Shown here: piece by piece, positions 35,054-43,651 of the stretch
How the letters are laid out: every line of letters starts with the position of its first letter
How positions within the stretch are numbered: the first letter of the stretch is position 1
NCBI GenBank assembly: GCA_963845485.1
Contig: CAWJSI010000014.1
Coordinates: forward strand, 434,001 to 498,000
DNA from: Bog-756 sp963845485
GTDB lineage: Bacteria; Actinomycetota; Acidimicrobiia; Acidimicrobiales; RAAP-2
DNA length: 64,000 bases
Direction of reading: 5' to 3'
Notes under the pieces: generated by a model
The model's database searches: none
What the model saw: only the letters and a program-made list of their open reading frames with translations
Told to the model about the DNA's origin: nothing
Position numbers and translations under genes: made by a program

Positions 35054-35129
35054 GGCAGCTCCTTCCGGGACGGGTGGTGATGGCCAACGGCGGCCCGATG
35101 TTACCGGTGCACTGGCCAGGGCTCAGGGT

Positions 35130-35639
35130 CTAGGGGTGGAAGTCGCCCGCCCCCAGACGCAGTTTGGTGATGATCCTTATGAGGTGGTGGAGATCGCCCG
35201 GGCTGAGATCGCCGAGGCCGAAGACCGCCTCATTCACCGCCCTGGTGGCTTGTTTGGCCAGTCGCCGGCCCTCGTCGGTGATCTCGGCCAGCGTGGTACG
35301 ACCGTCGGTCGGGTGGGGACGCCGCCGGACCAGCCCCTGCTGCTCCAGCCGATCGATGATGTTGGTGACGCTGGTGGGGTGGATCATGAGGCGCGGGCCC
35401 ATCTTTCCGAGCGGCAGTTCCCCCCGGTGGCTGTAGAAGAGCAGGACCAGTCCCTCGTAGCGGGCGAAGGTCAGCCCGAAGGGGCGCAGGGCCCCGTCGA
35501 CGGTGGCCAGCACGATCTGTTGAGCCCGCATGATGGAGGTGGCGGCGGCCATGGCTTCGCTGACGTCGGGCTCCCAGCGGGCCGACCACTGGAGGCGTGC
35601 CTCTTCGATAGGGTCGAACTTGAGCGGTTCGGTGGCCAC
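35130..35639 (-). CDS. MarR-family transcriptional regulator
   Basis: A 169-residue winged-helix regulator. The recognition region is MIHPTSVTNIIDRLEQQGLV and the wing contains RPHPTDGRTT with the conserved Asp-x-Arg. It lies upstream of and on the same strand as the esterase gene (76 nt gap) and is divergent from the BtuF-like gene. It may control either. The GTG start is 6 nt from a TAGCTT box and has no ribosome site, so the mRNA is probably leaderless. Confidence 0.88.
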   Translation of the reverse strand: MATEPLKFDPIEEARLQWSARWEPDVSEAMAAATSIMRAQQIVLATVDGALRPFGLTFARYEGLVLLFYSHRGELPLGKMGPRLMIHPTSVTNIIDRLEQQGLVRRRPHPTDGRTTLAEITDEGRRLAKQATRAVNEAVFGLGDLSPGDLHHLIRIITKLRLGAGDFHP

Positions 35640-35645
35640 TGAACG

Positions 35646-35651
35646 AAGCTA
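35646..35651 (-). promoter_or_regulatory. -10 box of leaderless promoter for marR
   Basis: On the minus strand TAGCTT stands 6 nt before the GTG at 35639, fitting the TANNNT leaderless pattern of the window. Confidence 0.45.
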
Positions 35652-35702
35652 TCCGGTTCGGCGGATCGAGGGAGCCCGAGGGCGGGGGAGGCGAGGACGA
35701 TC

Positions 35703-36479
35703 GTGGCAGTACTAGAGGACGACCTTGGCCATCCGGTGGCACTGGGGCGATCCCCGGTGCGCGTCGTGTCTCTGGTCCCATCCCTGACCGAGGCCATCGC
35801 CGCCACCGAGCCCGATCGGTTGGTAGGGGCGACTGACTGGTGCACCCATCCCGTCGGTCTCGATGTCACGCGTGTGCGCGGAACGAAGAACCCGGATCAC
35901 CGCGTCATCGCCGGGCTCCGGCCCGATCTGGTCATCGCCAATCAGGAGGAGAACCGGCGCATCGATGTGGAACGGCTCCGTGCCGCGGGAATCCCGGTGT
36001 GGGTGACGGTGGTGGAATCGGTCGACCAGGCACTGGGCGCCATGCGGCGGCTGCTGGTTGACGTGCTCGGATCCGAGGAGCCCGACTGGCTGACCAGATC
36101 GACAACCGAGTGGGAACGACCGCCGAGCTTGCCGCCGGTCCGGACGTCGGTGCCCATCTGGCGCGACCCCTGGATGGTCGTGGGAGGCCGCACGTTCGCC
36201 GGGGACATCGTGTCCCGCTTGGGCCTCACCCACCTCGACGTGGGCGACCTCGACCGGTACCCGAAGATCGACCTTCCCGATCTGATCGATGAGGGGCCCG
36301 GTCTGGTCCTCCTGCCCGACGAGCCCTATCCCTTTGCCCCCGACGACGGTCCCGAGGCGTTCCCCGACATCCCGACGGCCCTCGTCTCGGGTCGGGACCT
36401 CACCTGGTACGGGCCCTCCATGGCCACGGCACGGGCGGCCCTGACGGACCGGATCGAGGGTGCACTCCGCCTGAAGTGA
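35703..36479 (+). CDS. BtuF-like helical-backbone metal/cobalamin-binding protein, no signal peptide
   Basis: A 258-residue protein with the BtuF/TroA-like fold. It begins VRVVSLVPSLTEAIAAT, the usual first strand-helix, followed by THPVGLDVTRV, GLRPDLVIANQEENRR and VWVTVVES. Related periplasmic proteins bring cobalamin to an ABC importer. This one has no visible signal peptide or lipobox and no permease or ATPase next to it, so it may act in the cytosol or as an orphan. GGGGGAGG lies upstream of the GTG. It converges on the B12-dependent icmF. Confidence 0.78.
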   Translation: MAVLEDDLGHPVALGRSPVRVVSLVPSLTEAIAATEPDRLVGATDWCTHPVGLDVTRVRGTKNPDHRVIAGLRPDLVIANQEENRRIDVERLRAAGIPVWVTVVESVDQALGAMRRLLVDVLGSEEPDWLTRSTTEWERPPSLPPVRTSVPIWRDPWMVVGGRTFAGDIVSRLGLTHLDVGDLDRYPKIDLPDLIDEGPGLVLLPDEPYPFAPDDGPEAFPDIPTALVSGRDLTWYGPSMATARAALTDRIEGALRLK

Positions 36480-36504
36480 GCGGGTCAGTGCCGGTGGAAC
36501 GGGG

Positions 36505-39500
36505 TCAGACGTTCCGGCGGTAGGCCCCGCCCACCTCGAAGAGGGTGTCGGTGATCTCGCCCAGGGTGGCATGTCGCACCGTGGTCATCAGCTCACCGAA
36601 GACGTTGCCCCCCTCGAGGGCGGTCCGGCGTAGCGAGTCGAGGGCGCCCTGCCGGTCGAGGGCGTGATCGTTCTGGTAGTCGCGCAGTCGCCGCAGCTGA
36701 CGCTGCTTCTCCTCCCCGGTGGAGCGGGTCAGTTCCACCGGCTCAGCAGGGTCGAAGGTCGACGGGGCGGTGAACGTGTTGACCCCCACGATGGGGAGGG
36801 AACCATCGTGCTTCTTGTGCTCGTAGAGCATGGAGTCGTCTTGGATCCGCCCTCGCTGATAGCCGGTCTCCATGGCTCCGAGTACGCCTCCGCGCTCGCT
36901 GATTCGTTCCAACTCGGCCAACACGGCCTGCTCCACGAGGTCAGTGAGCTCCTCCACGATGAAGCTGCCCTGGAGGGGGTTCTCGTTCATGGCCAGGCCC
37001 CACTCCTTGGTGATGATCATCTGAATAGCAAGGGCGCGTCGGACCGACTCGGGGGACGGGGTGGTGACTGCCTCGTCGTAGGCGTTGGTGTGCAGGCTGC
37101 CGGCGTTGTCGTAGATGGCGCACAAGGCCTGCAGGGTGGTGCGGATGTCGTTGAACGCCATCTCCTGGGCGTGGAGCGAACGACCTGACGTCTGCACGTG
37201 GTACTTCAGCTTCTGGGAGCGCTCGTTTGCTCCGTACCGCTCTTTCATGGCTATGGCCCAGATGCGCCGGGCCACCCGACCGATCACCGTGTACTCGGGG
37301 TCCATGCCGTTGGAGAAGAAAAAGGAGAGGTTGTGCGCAAAGTCATCGACGTCCATTCCTCGGGCCAGGTAGGACTCGACGTACGTGAATCCGTTGGCCA
37401 GAGTGAAGGCCAACTGCGTGACCGGGTTAGCTCCCGCTTCGGCGATGTGGTAGCCGGAGATTGACACCGAGTAGAAGTTCCGCACCTGGTGCTGGATGAA
37501 CCACTCCTGCATATCGGCCATGACGCCCAGTGAGAACTCCGTGGAGAAGATGCAGGTGTTCTGACCCTGGTCCTCTTTCAGGATGTCGGCCTGGACCGTT
37601 CCCCGCACCGTGTGCAGGACCTCGGCGGTGATGGCGCTGCGCTCGCCCTCCGTCGCCTGGCGGTGTTCGGTGGATTCGAGCCGGTCGATGTGCTGGTCGA
37701 TGGCTGTGTTGAGAAACATGGCCAGGATGGTCGGTGCGGGGCCGTTGATGGTCATGGAGACCGACGTGGTCGGATCGCAGAGGTCGAATCCGTCGAAGAG
37801 CACCTTCATGTCGTCGAGGGTGGCGACGGCCACACCCGAGTTGCCGATCTTCCCGTAGATGTCTGGGCGTTCGTCGGGGTCGAACCCGTAGAGGGTCACC
37901 GAGTCGAATGCCGTGGACAGGCGGGTGGCGGGCTGGCCCTCGGCCAGCAGGTGGAATCGGCGGTTGGTGCGGAAGGCATCGCCTTCGCCGGCGAACATCC
38001 GCGCTGGGTCCTCCCCCTCCCGTTTGTTGGGGAACACCCCGGCGGTGAAGGGGAAGTGCCCGGGCAGGTGTTCGGCCCGCAGCCAGCGAATCAGCTCCCC
38101 GTGTTCGGAGAAGCGAGGGAGCGACACCCGGGAGATGCGGTTGCCGGACAACGAGGTCCGCCACAACGCCGGACGTTCAGGGGTCTCGGTGACGGGACCA
38201 GCCGGTTCAGGGTCGTTCTGGTCGAAGGAAAGGGTGGCGCGTAGTGCCTGCCATTCCTCGAGCAGTCTTCTCCCCTCGGGATCACGGCCGTGTTCGACCT
38301 CGTCGGCCAGGGCACCGAGATCACCCGTCTCGATACCACGGGCACGGCTGAGGGCCACGGTGGCCGCAACCTGCTCAGCCTGTCGCACCTCGTCTACCAG
38401 TCGCGCCGATTTGGCGTGGTAGGACTCGACGGCCTCGGCGATCTCGGCCAAGTAGCGACGGCGGTTGGCCGGAACAATGGCGCTGGCATGCGTCGACTGG
38501 CGACCGGTGACAGTAGGCAGCACCCCGCCGGTCACCACCAGGCCCCGGGCTACCAGCAGGCTCTTCAACTGCTGGAACAAGGCGGTAACGCCGTTGTCGT
38601 TGAACCGAGAGGCGATGGTGCCGAACACCGGCTCCTCGCCAGTCTCCGCCGAGGAACCCCTATGGTCTCGCCCCCACTGGCGGCAGACCTGACGGAAGGC
38701 GTCGTCAGCCCCGCGTCGGTCGAACTTGTTGATGGCCACCACGTCGGCCAGCTCCAGCATCCCGATCTTCTCGAGTTGGGAGGCCGCACCGTACTCGGGC
38801 GTCATCACGTAGAGGGAGACATCCGCGATGTCGGTCACCGCCGCATCACCTTGGCCGATGCCCGGGGTCTCCACCATGACGAGGTCGAATCCGGCGGCGC
38901 CGCAAGCCGCCACGACAAGAGGGAACCGCTCCGGGAGCTCAGAGGTCGACCCCCGGGTGGCGAGGGACCGAAAGAAGACTCCCGGGCCGTCGATGGCATT
39001 CATGCGAATGCGGTCGCCGAGGAGGGCGCCACCACCTCGGCGGCGGGTGGGGTCGACGGCCAGCACGGCGATGGACAGTTTGCCCTCCTGGTCGAGCTGG
39101 AATCGCCGGATGAGCTCATCGGTCAACGACGACTTGCCCGATCCACCGGTGCCGGTGATGCCGAGCACCGGCGGAGGACGCTGATCGAATCGGGCCTGGA
39201 GCGCGCCGACTGTGTCTTGATCGACCGCTCCGGTCTCGATGTGGGTGATCCATCGGGCCAGTGCCTCGTGGCTGCCGCCGAGGAGGGCGTCGAGCGACGG
39301 TGGTGGACCGGTGGCCAGATCGCGGTCGCACTCTTCGATGAGCAGATTGATCATGCGGTCGAGACCGAGCTGCTGTCCATCGGAGGGCGAGAAGATTCGT
39401 CGTACCCCGTAGGCCTCGAGTTCCTCGATCTCGGAGGGGACGATGACGCCACCCCCCCCGCCGTAGACAAGGATGTCACCCCGTCCCTCAGCCCGGAGGC

Positions 39501-39750
39501 GGTCGACCAGGTAGCGGAAGTACTCCAGGTGGCCACCCTGATAGGAGCTGATGGCCACCCCCTGGACGTCCTCGGCGATCGCCGCCGCAACCACGGTGTC
39601 CACTGACCGGTTGTGCCCGAGGTGGATGACCTCGGCTCCCTGGGCCTGCAGAAGCCGCCGCATGATATTGATGGCGGCATCGTGGCCGTCGAACAGGCTG
39701 GCCGCGGTGATGAACCGGACGGGGTGCCTGGGCCGATAGAGCTCGGTCAC
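36505..39750 (-). CDS. icmF: Fused isobutyryl-CoA mutase (IcmF)
   Basis: A 1081-residue adenosylcobalamin enzyme interconverting isobutyryl-CoA and n-butyryl-CoA, or a related acyl pair. The order is the IcmF order. A B12 domain comes first, with DGHD at 21-24 and VYGGGGGVI at 95-103. A MeaB-like GTPase chaperone follows, with P-loop GITGTGGSGKSS at 197-208 and NKFDRRG. The large mutase domain runs from about 530 to the end. I chose the GTG at 39750 because MTELYRPRHPVRF matches the IcmF N-terminus; the ATG at 39906 would add 52 residues unlike the family. Confidence 0.93.
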   Translation of the reverse strand: MTELYRPRHPVRFITAASLFDGHDAAINIMRRLLQAQGAEVIHLGHNRSVDTVVAAAIAEDVQGVAISSYQGGHLEYFRYLVDRLRAEGRGDILVYGGGGGVIVPSEIEELEAYGVRRIFSPSDGQQLGLDRMINLLIEECDRDLATGPPPSLDALLGGSHEALARWITHIETGAVDQDTVGALQARFDQRPPPVLGITGTGGSGKSSLTDELIRRFQLDQEGKLSIAVLAVDPTRRRGGGALLGDRIRMNAIDGPGVFFRSLATRGSTSELPERFPLVVAACGAAGFDLVMVETPGIGQGDAAVTDIADVSLYVMTPEYGAASQLEKIGMLELADVVAINKFDRRGADDAFRQVCRQWGRDHRGSSAETGEEPVFGTIASRFNDNGVTALFQQLKSLLVARGLVVTGGVLPTVTGRQSTHASAIVPANRRRYLAEIAEAVESYHAKSARLVDEVRQAEQVAATVALSRARGIETGDLGALADEVEHGRDPEGRRLLEEWQALRATLSFDQNDPEPAGPVTETPERPALWRTSLSGNRISRVSLPRFSEHGELIRWLRAEHLPGHFPFTAGVFPNKREGEDPARMFAGEGDAFRTNRRFHLLAEGQPATRLSTAFDSVTLYGFDPDERPDIYGKIGNSGVAVATLDDMKVLFDGFDLCDPTTSVSMTINGPAPTILAMFLNTAIDQHIDRLESTEHRQATEGERSAITAEVLHTVRGTVQADILKEDQGQNTCIFSTEFSLGVMADMQEWFIQHQVRNFYSVSISGYHIAEAGANPVTQLAFTLANGFTYVESYLARGMDVDDFAHNLSFFFSNGMDPEYTVIGRVARRIWAIAMKERYGANERSQKLKYHVQTSGRSLHAQEMAFNDIRTTLQALCAIYDNAGSLHTNAYDEAVTTPSPESVRRALAIQMIITKEWGLAMNENPLQGSFIVEELTDLVEQAVLAELERISERGGVLGAMETGYQRGRIQDDSMLYEHKKHDGSLPIVGVNTFTAPSTFDPAEPVELTRSTGEEKQRQLRRLRDYQNDHALDRQGALDSLRRTALEGGNVFGELMTTVRHATLGEITDTLFEVGGAYRRNV

Positions 39751-39965
39751 TGTGGCCCCGGCGCACTGGCCACAGCTGATCGGATCTGCTGGATCGAGGG
39801 CGAGGGCACGCTTCAGATTACTACAACGTCCTACTAAATGTCGATGGATAGCCGTAGCCGGGAGGGCCATGGCCACCCAGAAGTAGTGTCCACGTGGCAT
39901 GGCCACGAGTCCAGGTCGGCCCAGGTGGACGCGGTCGACTCAGGGAGGATACGGAGGAGAGGATC

Positions 39966-40847
39966 ATGGAGTTCGAGGAGATCGACTACTCGGTGGCTGA
40001 CGGTGTCGCCACCATCGCCCTCAACCGTCCCGACCAGTTGAACGCATTCAACGCCCAGATGGTCGTCGAGATGCTGGCGGCCATCGACCGCGTTGATGGC
40101 GACGATGACGTGAAGGTGGTCATCCTGACCGGCAACGGGAGGGCCTTCAGCGCCGGAGCTGATCTGTCGGCCGGGGCCCAGACCTTTGACTATGACGACG
40201 AGCGCAGCGAGGGGGCGGTCGGGGCAGAGCGAGTGGGCGATGCACTGGCGCCCCGGGACGGATGCGGACGCATCACCCTTCGCCTGTTCGACTGCCTGAA
40301 GCCGGTGATCTCGGCCGTCAACGGGGCTGCGGTGGGGATGGGGGTGACCCTGCTGCTGGCCACCGACATCCGCCTGGCCTCGGAGCGGGCGCGCTTCGGC
40401 TTCGTGTTCACCCGTCGAGGCATCGCACCCGAAGGGGCGTCGACCTGGTTCCTTCCCAAGCTGGTTGGTGTGGCCCAGGCTGCCGAGTGGCTTTACACGG
40501 GACGGATCTTCGATGCCGAGGAAGCTCTGACGGGCGGGCTCGTTCGTAGTGTCCACCCGCCCGACGAGCTCATGGGCGCTGCCCGGGCGCTGGCCGCGGA
40601 GATCGCCGAGACCGCCCCCATCTCTGTGGCCCTCACCCGTCAGATGCTTTGGCGCATGCTCGGGGCCGACCACCCGATGGACGCCCATCGCGCCGACTCC
40701 CGAGCCGTCTACGCGACGGGGGCGGGGCCCGATGCCCGTGAAGGCGTCCTGTCGTTCCTCGAGAAGCGACCCGCCCACTTCACCGGACGGCCCTCGACCG
40801 AACTCCCCGACATCTTTCCCGGCTGGACGGAACCTCCCTACCGGTAA
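39966..40847 (+). CDS. Enoyl-CoA hydratase/isomerase (crotonase family)
   Basis: A 293-residue crotonase. Oxyanion-hole segments FSAGADLSAG and NGAAVGMGVTL are present, and the catalytic Glu of the GIAPEGAS loop is retained, so hydratase or isomerase activity is likely. An extra loop after the first oxyanion segment is typical of the larger actinobacterial subgroup. GGAGGAGAG precedes the ATG at 39966, while longer frames upstream lack a ribosome site. It is divergent from icmF and followed by a ParB-like gene. Confidence 0.9.
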   Translation: MEFEEIDYSVADGVATIALNRPDQLNAFNAQMVVEMLAAIDRVDGDDDVKVVILTGNGRAFSAGADLSAGAQTFDYDDERSEGAVGAERVGDALAPRDGCGRITLRLFDCLKPVISAVNGAAVGMGVTLLLATDIRLASERARFGFVFTRRGIAPEGASTWFLPKLVGVAQAAEWLYTGRIFDAEEALTGGLVRSVHPPDELMGAARALAAEIAETAPISVALTRQMLWRMLGADHPMDAHRADSRAVYATGAGPDAREGVLSFLEKRPAHFTGRPSTELPDIFPGWTEPPYR

Positions 40848-40878
40848 TGGGGAGCCCGATTCAGAGGAGGTTGGATCT

Positions 40879-41253
40879 GTGCGCAAGCAGTACCACTTCT
40901 GGGCGGGGGATGAGGGCCTCGACGCCTGGGATGTCGACCATCTGATCGCGGCCAGCACCGGGCTGCCGGTCATTGAGGTGGCGGTCGACTCATTTCCGGA
41001 GGTCGACAGGGACCACTGGTTCGTCCATGGTCCCGTCCCTACCGTCCGGCGGATTATCGAACATGTCCGGCTGATCGAGGAAGCGGATGGTTCGTACCCG
41101 GTCATTCTGGGGGCCGACGGGCGGGTCATGGACGGCATGCACCGGATCGCCCAGGCGATACTCCAAGGTCGCCCGACCGTCGGGGCAGTGCAGTTCGGGG
41201 TTGACCCCGAACCCGACTTCCGAAACTGCGCCCCCGCCGACCTTCCCTATTGA
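40879..41253 (+). CDS. Small ParB-like N-terminal-domain protein
   Basis: A 124-residue cytosolic protein. The second half (YPVILGADGRVMDGMHRIAQ) has the ParB/Srx-like DG-x-HR loop that binds nucleotides or phosphate. The first half (AWDVDHLIAAS, VIEVAVDSFPEVDRDHWF) fits a conserved actinobacterial family of unknown role. No DNA-binding HTH is present. GGAGG lies 8 nt before the GTG. It is 31 nt after the enoyl-CoA hydratase, so it is probably cotranscribed. Confidence 0.75.
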   Translation: MRKQYHFWAGDEGLDAWDVDHLIAASTGLPVIEVAVDSFPEVDRDHWFVHGPVPTVRRIIEHVRLIEEADGSYPVILGADGRVMDGMHRIAQAILQGRPTVGAVQFGVDPEPDFRNCAPADLPY

Positions 41254-41319
41254 GTGGCAGCTGGATCGGTCGAACCGGAACGACCCATCCCAGCTGTGGC
41301 GACCAGGGAGATCGTCGGG

Positions 41320-41625
41320 TCAGTCGGACGAGGGGAGAGGCTTGGCCTCTTTCAGCTCGAGGAGCACCCCGTCGATGGCTAGGGCACCGTCACCTGGCTT
41401 GCTGCACAGCAACTCAATCGTCTGGTCGCCGTTCACGTAGCGCTTCCCGAGAAGGGTTGATCCTTCACTGCCAGCCTGGATCTCTGCGCTCCCCGGCTCA
41501 TCGTCGAGGCCAACAACGGGCACACCGCCGATGGTGACTGCGATGTCCCCACCGGGTGCCCGGATAACGACGACTTCGGCACTCCCCACCGCGCTGCGCA
41601 ACCGTGTCCCTGGCTTCAACTCCAC
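41320..41625 (-). CDS. Conserved small protein, function unknown
   Basis: A 101-residue predicted all-beta cytosolic protein. It opens MELKPGTRLRSAVGSAEVVV and continues with APGGDIAVTIGGVPVV, LGKRYVNGDQTIELL and ends LELKEAKPLPSSD. I recognise this as a conserved actinobacterial family often found near acyl-CoA genes but cannot name a function. The GTG at 41625 has an AAGGA site about 8 nt upstream. Longer reading would run into a divergent promoter region. Confidence 0.7.
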   Translation of the reverse strand: MELKPGTRLRSAVGSAEVVVIRAPGGDIAVTIGGVPVVGLDDEPGSAEIQAGSEGSTLLGKRYVNGDQTIELLCSKPGDGALAIDGVLLELKEAKPLPSSD

Positions 41626-41773
41626 GACGGGTCCTTTCCTTGGCTGTTGGCGGGCCCGAGAATACCTCCATTCCAACAGGGTCGGACGTGTCGGACCCTG
41701 TTGGCCAGATCCACCACGGAACGTGGAGTCGCCGGCCAGCCATCCGACCTGTTCGGTAGCTCTCCGACCTGGT

Positions 41774-41779
41774 TACACT
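41774..41779 (+). promoter_or_regulatory. -10 box of leaderless promoter (DUF35-thiolase leader)
   Basis: TACACT lies 7 nt before the ATG at 41787, identical in sequence and spacing to the element before the sph3 leader ORF. Confidence 0.5.
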
Positions 41780-41786
41780 CCCCGGC

Positions 41787-41846
41787 ATGCAGACCCGTCC
41801 AGCCACCGCCCCCGACCCCAGCCGGTCGATGCCGACCGTCCGGTGA
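41787..41846 (+). CDS. Possible 19-residue leader peptide of the DUF35-thiolase gene
   Basis: A leaderless ATG opens a 19-codon frame (MQTRPATAPDPSRSMPTVR). Its TGA overlaps the GTG start of the DUF35-thiolase gene by 4 nt (GTGA). The overlap and the promoter spacing suggest translational coupling. A sequencing frameshift that joins the two frames is the main alternative. Confidence 0.4.
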   Translation: MQTRPATAPDPSRSMPTVR

Positions 41847-43495
41847 CCCGTCCCCTTCCTCAGGTCACACCCGAGAACGAGTTCTTCTGGTCGTCGGGTG
41901 CCGACGGCATCCTCCGATTTCGGCGGTGCCAGGTATGCCACGCCTATCAGCATCCCCCCGGACCCATCTGTCGGACCTGCGGTTCGGATGACCTGCGTGT
42001 CGAGGCGGTCAGTGGAAACGGTGTCGTGGTGGGCTTCACGGTCAACGAGCACCAGTGGAGTCCGGACTTTCCTCCCCCCTACGTCATCGCCATCGTGGCC
42101 ATCGACGAGGACCCCCGCGTCCGCCTGACCACCAATCTGATCGACATCCCGGCCGAACGGGTGGTCGTCGGCCTGCGGGTCACGGTCAGCTTCGAGCAGG
42201 TCGAGGACGTATGGCTGCCGATGTTCACCGGCCGCACCGATCTGACCGATCTGGGTCCACTTCCCGAAGAGGAGCGGGCCGCCGACCACGTTCGACCGAT
42301 GGCCAGCCCGGAGAAGTTCGAGGAGCGGGTGGCGCTCACCGGGATCGGGATGTCCACGGTCGGACGCCGGTTGGGGGTGGATCCTCTCAGCCTCACCGTG
42401 GACGCGTGCCGGCGGGCCGTGGCCGATGCCGGACTCACCATGGCGGACATCGACGGCCTGTCGACGTATCCGGGTGGAACAACCGCCGGTGGCCACTCCG
42501 AAGGGGGGGTCACCGCTCTGGAGGAGAGCCTCCGCATCAGGCCCACCTGGTTCAACGGGGGCTCGGAGCTGCCCGGCCAGGGGGGGTCGGTGGTGGCGGC
42601 CATGCTGGCGGTGGCGTCCGGACTCTGTCGCCACGTGCTGTGCTTCCGGACCGTGTGGGAGGCCACGTTCCAGGACCGCCAGCGCCGGAACCCGCCGTCC
42701 TCCGCCCCAGGCGGAGGCCGGATTGAGGGGGACTTCATGTCGTGGCGGCTGCCCTTCGGGGCGATGAGCGCCGGCAACTGGATAGCCATGAACGCCTCGA
42801 ACCACTTCGCCCGCTTCGGCACCACCCGCGACGCGTTGGCCACCATTGCCATCAACGCCCGTACGTTCGCCGGCCTGAATCCCGACGCCATCTACCGAGA
42901 TCCCCTGACCGTCGACGACTACTACGGCGCCAGGATGATCTCCACGCCCTTCGGCCTCTACGACTGCGATGTGCCCTGCGACGGCTCGATCGCCATCATC
43001 GTATCGGCAGTGGATACGGCGAAGGACCGACCCCACCCCCCGGTCCTGGTTGACGCCGTGGGCACCCAGATCACCGAGCGGGTCAGTTGGGACCAAGGCA
43101 CTCTCAGCCACGAGCCCCAAACGGCGGGCCCGGCGGCTCACCTGTGGTCGAGGACGTCGCTGCGCCCCGATGACGTGGACGTCGCCGAGCTCTATGACGG
43201 GTTCTCGTTCAACTGCCTGAGCTGGCTCGAGGGCCTCGGTTTCTGTGGTCTGGGCGAAGCTGGAGACTTTCTCGCCGACCCCTCGCGCATCGGCCTCGGG
43301 GGTCAGCTGCCCCTGAACACCTTCGGCGGCCAACTCTCTGCGGGTCGGACCCACGGCTACGGGTTCATCCACGAGGCGGTGGTGCAGCTCCGAGGTGACG
43401 CCGGGGCCCGCCAGGTGGTGGGAGCCGAAGTAGCGGTGGTCAGCACTGGCGGTGGGACACCGGGGGGGTGTTTCCTCTTCACCTCGGGCCGCTGA
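41843..43495 (+). CDS. DUF35 (OB-fold, zinc-ribbon) fused to Ltp2-like thiolase-fold enzyme
   Basis: A 550-residue fusion. Residues 1-135 form a DUF35 unit with a rubredoxin-type zinc ribbon (CQVCHAYQ and CRTCGS) and an OB fold. From about 150 a thiolase fold follows (GIGMSTVGRR). The usual thiolase Cys position reads SELPGQGGSVVA, without Cys. VAELYDGFSFNCL and NTFGGQLSAGRTHGYG match Ltp2-type aldolases, which cleave beta-hydroxyacyl-CoA side chains, for example of steroids, and normally pair with a separate DUF35 subunit. The activity is inferred. The GTG at 41843 is the first start before the zinc ribbon. Confidence 0.82.
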   Translation: MTRPLPQVTPENEFFWSSGADGILRFRRCQVCHAYQHPPGPICRTCGSDDLRVEAVSGNGVVVGFTVNEHQWSPDFPPPYVIAIVAIDEDPRVRLTTNLIDIPAERVVVGLRVTVSFEQVEDVWLPMFTGRTDLTDLGPLPEEERAADHVRPMASPEKFEERVALTGIGMSTVGRRLGVDPLSLTVDACRRAVADAGLTMADIDGLSTYPGGTTAGGHSEGGVTALEESLRIRPTWFNGGSELPGQGGSVVAAMLAVASGLCRHVLCFRTVWEATFQDRQRRNPPSSAPGGGRIEGDFMSWRLPFGAMSAGNWIAMNASNHFARFGTTRDALATIAINARTFAGLNPDAIYRDPLTVDDYYGARMISTPFGLYDCDVPCDGSIAIIVSAVDTAKDRPHPPVLVDAVGTQITERVSWDQGTLSHEPQTAGPAAHLWSRTSLRPDDVDVAELYDGFSFNCLSWLEGLGFCGLGEAGDFLADPSRIGLGGQLPLNTFGGQLSAGRTHGYGFIHEAVVQLRGDAGARQVVGAEVAVVSTGGGTPGGCFLFTSGR

Positions 43496-43638
43496 GAGTC
43501 CCTTCCCTGTCTACTGCGGCCATTTAGCCACCTCCATCCCTGGTCAGAGCCGATTTATGCCTCACTCTGTGCTGCGTGCCCCTGTCCTGAGGGTGCTCGG
43601 AAGCTGCCGGTGCACAGCGCAGTCACAGAGTTTGCCCC

Positions 43639-43644
43639 TAGCGT
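43639..43644 (+). promoter_or_regulatory. -10 box of leaderless promoter
   Basis: TAGCGT lies 7 nt before the ATG at 43652. No ribosome site is present. Confidence 0.5.
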
Positions 43645-43651
43645 CTGGCCC

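Noticed and set aside
39751..39965. Cobalamin riboswitch between icmF and the enoyl-CoA hydratase
   Set aside because: The 215-bp region shows an AT-rich promoter-like patch near 39815-39840 but no B12-box sequence or fitting stem structure that I could recognise.
41498..43372. 624-codon open frame on the minus strand
   Set aside because: Antisense to the DUF35-thiolase, which has clear motifs; the translation is low-complexity Gly/Arg/His-rich sequence.
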